Below are positions 60,131-64,000 of a DNA stretch of 64,000 nucleotides, piece by piece. The stretch lies in NCBI RefSeq assembly GCF_017813365.1, contig NZ_JAGIZA010000018.1:1-64000 (forward strand), written 5' to 3'. This DNA is from Roseomonas indoligenes (GTDB lineage: Bacteria; Pseudomonadota; Alphaproteobacteria; Acetobacterales; Acetobacteraceae). Within the stretch, counting starts at the first letter, position 1, and each line of letters opens with the position of its first letter. A program made the translations under genes and the position numbers. The notes below the pieces were generated by a model, which ran no database searches, was not told where the DNA came from, and worked only from the letters and a program-made list of their open reading frames with translations.

Positions 60131-61111
60131 CTATGGCGTGATGAGGATGGCGCCCTCCGCGCGGCGTTCCTCCGCGGCCCGGTGCACCTCGACGATCTGG
60201 GCCAGTTCGAAGCGCTGACCGATATCGACCGCCACATGGTTCCTGCCAATGGCGTCGAACAGGTCGGCGGCATGGGCGCGAAGGGCCGAAGGCTCCGCAT
60301 TGTGCGGGAAGACGGAGGGGCGCGTGAGGAACAGCCCGCCCTTCTGGCCCAGCAGTTCCGGGTCGATAGCGGGCGCCTTGCCAGAGGCCGCGCCGTAGCT
60401 GACCACCAGCCCGAAAGGGGCCGCGCAGTCGAGCGACTTCAGCAGCGTATCCTTGCCCACCGCATCATAGACCACCCGCGCCTTGCGCCCGCCGCTCGCC
60501 GCCAGGAAGGTCTGCGGCCAGTCCGGGTCGGTAAGGTCCAGGACGGCTGCGCAACCCGCGGCCAGCGCGGCTTCCCGCTTGCGGGGCGAGCCGGTGGTGC
60601 CGATCACCGTGGCCCCCAGCGCGGTCGCCCAACGGGTCAGGATCTGGCCGACGCCGCCAGCGGCCGAATGCACCAGCAGCAGATCCCCCGGCTGAACCGC
60701 GTGGGTCGCGCGGAGCAGGTACTGGGCCGTCAGCCCCTTGAACAGGAGCGTGGCCGCGGCCTCGTCGCTCACGTTGTCCGGCAATGTCACCAGCTTCTCC
60801 GCCGGAACGTTACGGCGGTCGGCATAGGCCCCGACGCCCGCATTCATGGTGGCGACGCGCTCACCCGGCCGGATCCCCGTCACGCCGGGCCCGACCGCCT
60901 CGACCACGCCCGCCGCCTCGAAGCCGAGGCCCGTGGGCAAGGGCAGCGGGTAGAGGCCCTTGCGCTGGTAGACATCGATGAAGTTGAAGCCGATCGCCGT
61001 GTGCCGAAGCTGCACCTCGCCCGCGGCGGGCGGCGCCAGATCCTCGTTCACGACCGACATGACCTCGGGTGGCCCGAACTCGGCGACCACGACCCGGCGG
61101 GCTGCTGACAT
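60131..61111 (-). CDS. NADPH:quinone oxidoreductase (zeta-crystallin-like MDR)
   Basis: A 326-residue MDR protein. N-terminal part: VVVAEFGPPEVMSVVNED, GFNFIDVYQRKGLYP and LGFEAAGVVEAVGPGV. The Rossmann loop is LLVHSAAGGVGQILTRWA (AAGGVG), diagnostic for quinone oxidoreductases. No zinc ligands. The ATG at 61111 has AGGAG six bases upstream and is preferred over the in-frame ATG two codons earlier. Expected to reduce quinones or alpha,beta-unsaturated carbonyls with NADPH in the cytosol. Confidence 0.9.
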   Translation of the reverse strand: MSAARRVVVAEFGPPEVMSVVNEDLAPPAAGEVQLRHTAIGFNFIDVYQRKGLYPLPLPTGLGFEAAGVVEAVGPGVTGIRPGERVATMNAGVGAYADRRNVPAEKLVTLPDNVSDEAAATLLFKGLTAQYLLRATHAVQPGDLLLVHSAAGGVGQILTRWATALGATVIGTTGSPRKREAALAAGCAAVLDLTDPDWPQTFLAASGGRKARVVYDAVGKDTLLKSLDCAAPFGLVVSYGAASGKAPAIDPELLGQKGGLFLTRPSVFPHNAEPSALRAHAADLFDAIGRNHVAVDIGQRFELAQIVEVHRAAEERRAEGAILITP

Positions 61112-61580
61112 GCTCATCTCCTGACGAAGCTTCTGCCCTTCCTCCGTAGGCGCTCGTGCGTCCGACATGAAGGCCGGCGATTCCCATCTGACCAGCGCGG
61201 CAGGCCGCGCTTCGCCGTTCCACGGCGATCGCTGAAGGGACCTCAACGCCCAGTCGACCGTCGAAAAGGACGAGAGGACCGCTGGCCGGCAAACCGCGCC
61301 ACCGGGAACCCTCGCTGCGGGACCTGAACCGGCACGGAGCGGTGCCGTCGCGCTCAGGCGCACGGCCTCTCCGGCATTGCGGCAACACCATCGATCGAGA
61401 GGGAAAGCGGGCCGGCGAGGCACGGGCGGGTGCCTACAAGCCGGCCCTGACCACCGACCTGCTTGGAGGAGCGGTCGGCGGCTGCGCGACATATAGGGCA
61501 TGGATGCCGCCGGCGCGAATCACGGCCTTTGGACACCGCACGGCCGCCGAAAAGCCGGCCAGGACGCCGCCCCGCCCTTC
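61112..61580. other. Intergenic stretch without a recognisable gene
   Basis: About 470 bp between the leftward quinone oxidoreductase start and the patatin stop. Reading frames on both strands lack ribosome sites and family motifs. It should contain the quinone oxidoreductase promoter, which I cannot pinpoint. Confidence 0.5.
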
Positions 61581-62849
61581 TCAGGTCGCGTCGCCCGGTA
61601 TCCTCCGGAGATGGAAGCCTGGCGCTTCCGAAGGATCGGGCGCTGCCGGGAGTTCCTGCAGGGCGGCCCGCATGTCGCGCGCCCCGGCCTGCCAGCGCTG
61701 GGTGAGCGCGGAGGGCGAGAAATCGAAGGTCTTCTGCATGTCGGCCGCTTCCGTCGGGGCGCCGTAGCTGAGGTGGAGCACCGTCGTGGCCTGGGGCCGG
61801 CCCTCCTGCAGGACCGAGGCAACCGCCGGGTCCTGGCGGAGTTCGTCCGGCAGTTGCGACTCCAGGCCCGCGATCAGGGCCCGCAGCCGGTGCTCGCGCT
61901 GGCGGCCGTCGAGGATGAGGCCGGTCTGCCCGGAGAAGACGAGGTCCACAGCGCGGGCCGTGGTTTCCGCCAGCGAAGCCGGCCGCCGGCCCCTCTTCGA
62001 GAAGAGGTCCAGCACGAAGCAGACCCGCTCGCCGCGACCGGGATCGTCGAGCACGAGATCGACGGGCGCATTGGTCGACAGGCCGCCATCGCCCAGCAGA
62101 CGCCCGTCGATCTCGATCGGGGCAAAGTCGGGCGGCAGGGCGCAGGATGCCAGGATATGCTCCTGCCCGATCCGCGTGCCGTGCCGCGTATCGCAGATGA
62201 CCCGCTCGCCGGATGAAAGATCCGTCGCGACGGTGCTCAGGCGAGGGGCCCTGGCGCTGTTCAGCAGATCGAAATCAACGAGCTTCTCCAGGCGGCGGCG
62301 AAGCGGCTTCAGGTCATAGAGCCCCGGGGCCCTGCTCTCGCTCCAGGGAAGAAGGTGGGGCACGAACAGTCGGGGATGCCCGGACAGACGAAGCTGGAGG
62401 ACCGCCGCCCAGCCCTGGGCCTTTCTCCAGGGCCCTCGCGGGCCGGGTTGCCCGAGCCAGAGCGAGGCCCAAGGGGCCGGATCGTAGGCCATCTCATCCC
62501 AGAAGCGGCGGAGATGCTCGCTGCGGCGCCCGGCCGGGTTGCCGGCGATGATCGCCGCGGTCACCGCCCCAACGGATGCGCCGGCAACCCAGTCCGGATC
62601 GGGGCCGCCCTGCTCCTCGAGGCAGGCATAGGCGCCGGCATGGTAGGCGCCCAACGCCACCCCGCCCGAGAACACCATGGCATGGGTCCGCCCCACCCGG
62701 TCCGGCACCCCTTCCGAGGGGGATCGAGGCTCGCCGCGCAGGTCGGTGGACGGGCGAGGCGGCCGTGGCCCCGCCGGGATTGCATCCTGCAAACCGTCGC
62801 GCCTACTTCGATACGGGCCCGGGCGGGCCTGGAGGCAGGGTGGCTTCAA
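61581..62849 (-). CDS. Patatin-like phospholipase
   Basis: A serine acyl hydrolase of up to 422 residues. The patatin block is visible: glycine-rich oxyanion loop VFSGGVALGAYHAG (about 58-71), nucleophile serine in the G-x-S-x-G motif GASVGAV (about 90) and catalytic aspartate in LLGDGGLSTNAP. The 5' end is uncertain: TTG at 62849 overlaps the upstream SDR by 47 bp, and the first 45 residues are not family-like. A GTG at 62708 just before RVGRTHAMVFSGG may be the true start. Likely acts on membrane lipids or lipid-like esters. Confidence 0.8.
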   Translation of the reverse strand: MKPPCLQARPGPYRSRRDGLQDAIPAGPRPPRPSTDLRGEPRSPSEGVPDRVGRTHAMVFSGGVALGAYHAGAYACLEEQGGPDPDWVAGASVGAVTAAIIAGNPAGRRSEHLRRFWDEMAYDPAPWASLWLGQPGPRGPWRKAQGWAAVLQLRLSGHPRLFVPHLLPWSESRAPGLYDLKPLRRRLEKLVDFDLLNSARAPRLSTVATDLSSGERVICDTRHGTRIGQEHILASCALPPDFAPIEIDGRLLGDGGLSTNAPVDLVLDDPGRGERVCFVLDLFSKRGRRPASLAETTARAVDLVFSGQTGLILDGRQREHRLRALIAGLESQLPDELRQDPAVASVLQEGRPQATTVLHLSYGAPTEAADMQKTFDFSPSALTQRWQAGARDMRAALQELPAAPDPSEAPGFHLRRIPGDAT

Positions 62850-63885
62850 GAAAGCGGAAGGCCGAGGTCAGGCCGATATCGGCCATCCGCATCGGCATGG
62901 AGGCCAGATCGAGCGACAGGGCCGCGATGGAGGTCATGGCGGCGAGGGGAGCGCCGCCGCTCTCAGGCCTAGCGCGCCAGCCTCCCTCCACCCCGCGGCC
63001 GTCCCGCATGGGCTCGAAGAGGGCGCCCGGCGTGTCCTCGCTCGGTTCCCCGGACAGGAAGCCGGTGTGCAGGGCCCGGCCCGTGAACCAGGTGGTGAAG
63101 TTCGGCGCCAGCTGCCTCTGTGCGACGGCCATCTTCCCGAAGCCGCCGATGACCACCTCCGCCTGCGGCTGCCGGGTCAGCCCCACCACCGTCTGCGCAA
63201 CCTCCTCGGCCGTGTAGACCGGCGGCGCGGCGCGCACGCGGCGCCCGCTGTAGTTCGCGGCATGGTCGAAGAAGGGCGTGTCGATCACAGAAGGCAGGAT
63301 CGTGCAGATCTGGATCCCCGGCTGGTCCAGCACTTCCTGCCGCAGCGCTTCCGAGAAGCCGCGGATGGCGAACTTGCTGGCGGCATAAGCGGAGCCGTCG
63401 GGCTTGGACGTGGCCCCCACGATGGACCCGTTCTGGATCAGCGTGCCGCGGCCCTGCGCGCGGAACTGCCGCATCGCGACCTTGGCCCCGTGCATAAAGC
63501 CGAAGAGATTCGTCTCGATCACGCGCCGCCACACGTCGGACGGAATGGACTCGAGCCGCCCGAAGGCGGCAAGGCCCGCATTGTTGAACCAGACGTCGAT
63601 CCGGCCGAAGCGCTCCAGCGCGCGCCGGCCGAGGGCTTCGACCTCCTCCTCCCGCGTCACGTCCGTCGGCACTGCCAGGGCCGCACCGCCCAGCGCCGTG
63701 CATTCGCGCGCCACGTCGTCGAGCATCTCCGCCCGCCGCGCGCCCAGCACGACGGAGGCGCCCGTGCGGGCGAAGGCCAGGGCCGTTGCCCTGCCGATTC
63801 CGCTGGACGCGCCGGTGATCACCACCACGGGCGCGCCGCCCGCAAGGGATCCTGCGCGCCGGCTCTTGTCTTCGGTTGCTGTCAT
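62803..63885 (-). CDS. SDR-family oxidoreductase with C-terminal extension
   Basis: A 360-residue classical short-chain dehydrogenase plus about 100 extra residues. Cofactor loop VVITGASSGIGRATA, NNAG motif, catalytic serine in NGSIVGATS and SAYAASK (Tyr-x3-Lys). The extension after about residue 230 (YTAEEVAQTVVGLTRQPQAEVVIGGFGKM) is typical of membrane-associated DltE/DHRS7-like SDRs. The ATG at 63885 is the first before the homologous region; no strong ribosome site. It probably reduces a ketone or oxidises an alcohol; substrate unknown. The patatin gene follows on the same strand. Confidence 0.85.
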   Translation of the reverse strand: MTATEDKSRRAGSLAGGAPVVVITGASSGIGRATALAFARTGASVVLGARRAEMLDDVARECTALGGAALAVPTDVTREEEVEALGRRALERFGRIDVWFNNAGLAAFGRLESIPSDVWRRVIETNLFGFMHGAKVAMRQFRAQGRGTLIQNGSIVGATSKPDGSAYAASKFAIRGFSEALRQEVLDQPGIQICTILPSVIDTPFFDHAANYSGRRVRAAPPVYTAEEVAQTVVGLTRQPQAEVVIGGFGKMAVAQRQLAPNFTTWFTGRALHTGFLSGEPSEDTPGALFEPMRDGRGVEGGWRARPESGGAPLAAMTSIAALSLDLASMPMRMADIGLTSAFRFLEATLPPGPPGPVSK

Positions 63886-64000
63886 CTGTCGCTCATGTTC
63901 CCGGGCAAGCAATGTGTTGCCAGCGAAGTGCTGACATCGGGCCTTCCGGCGGTGCCGCTCTTGCCTGCGGGACACCGCGAGGACCCGGCCGTTGCCGGGC
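63886..64000. other. Upstream region at the window edge
   Basis: The final 115 bp precede the SDR start on its strand. The SDR frame stays open through it to 63975 without a ribosome site. No other gene is recognisable before the window ends. Confidence 0.4.

Overview
The window is very GC-rich, densely coded chromosomal DNA. Its gene content is typical of a metabolically versatile alphaproteobacterium: many Bug-type (TctC) periplasmic binding proteins, BKACE, Ldh-family oxidoreductases, a PutA controlled by an Lrp-type regulator, ExoD and a SrpA-cytochrome b561 pair. I infer an Acetobacteraceae/Roseomonas-like organism from overall gene flavour, not from a marker gene. I saw no rRNA, tRNA or CRISPR array.

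Layout. (1) 1-8.3 kb: an IS5-type transposase tail, then a putative LysR regulon: Bug, HpcH/HpaI aldolase, Ldh-type dehydrogenase and Bug on +; class II aldolase and Bug on -; LysR divergent from a LigI-like amidohydrolase. A conserved 45-bp motif lies upstream of all three transcription units. (2) 8.3-13.3 kb: a leftward Bug, metallo-beta-lactamase-fold hydrolase, Ldh, Bug operon divergent from a GntR/FCD regulator with two apparent winged helices. (3) 13.8-22.4 kb: a LacI regulator with two operator-like sites facing an eight-gene operon (intradiol dioxygenase, SDR, BKACE, MDR dehydrogenase, cupin, Bug, exported amidohydrolase, Bug). (4) 22.8-29.9 kb: a VOC protein, a complete Dpp-like ABC importer with its two ATPases fused, and a luciferase-like oxidoreductase. 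(5) 29.9-34.6 kb: CHASE2 adenylate cyclase, a small exported protein and a SulP-STAS transporter with a cyclic-nucleotide-binding domain. (6) 34.8-39.0 kb: Lrp-type regulator and bifunctional PutA. (7) 39.3-46.8 kb: gamma-glutamyltransferase-like protein, GntR, Bug, GAF protein, an orphan amino-acid-binding protein, a class III aminotransferase and a Crp/Fnr regulator. (8) 46.9-48.06 kb: a gene graveyard with a frameshifted small ORF, a broken GntR and fragments of an Asp/Glu-racemase-like and an isochorismatase-like gene. (9) 48.4-55.5 kb: LacI facing TauD-like dioxygenase, Bug, LeuC-like and LeuD-like hydratase subunits, ICL/PEP-mutase lyase and Bug. (10) 55.8-64 kb: SrpA-like catalase with cytochrome b561, small membrane and exported proteins, ExoD, a stand-alone proteasome-like Ntn hydrolase, quinone oxidoreductase, patatin and SDR.

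The recurring design is one regulator, one or two orphan Bug proteins and a short set of hydrolases, dehydrogenases and lyases. Ten Bug genes occur and none has TctA/TctB beside it, so each catabolic island probably senses or captures its own organic acid and shares membrane components encoded elsewhere.

The most unusual items are a multi-hairpin intergenic repeat present twice downstream of convergent genes (about 39.05-39.30 and 48.08-48.34 kb), the three-copy regulon motif, and a proteasome-like protein whose Thr/Asp/Lys spacing is exactly 1/17/33.
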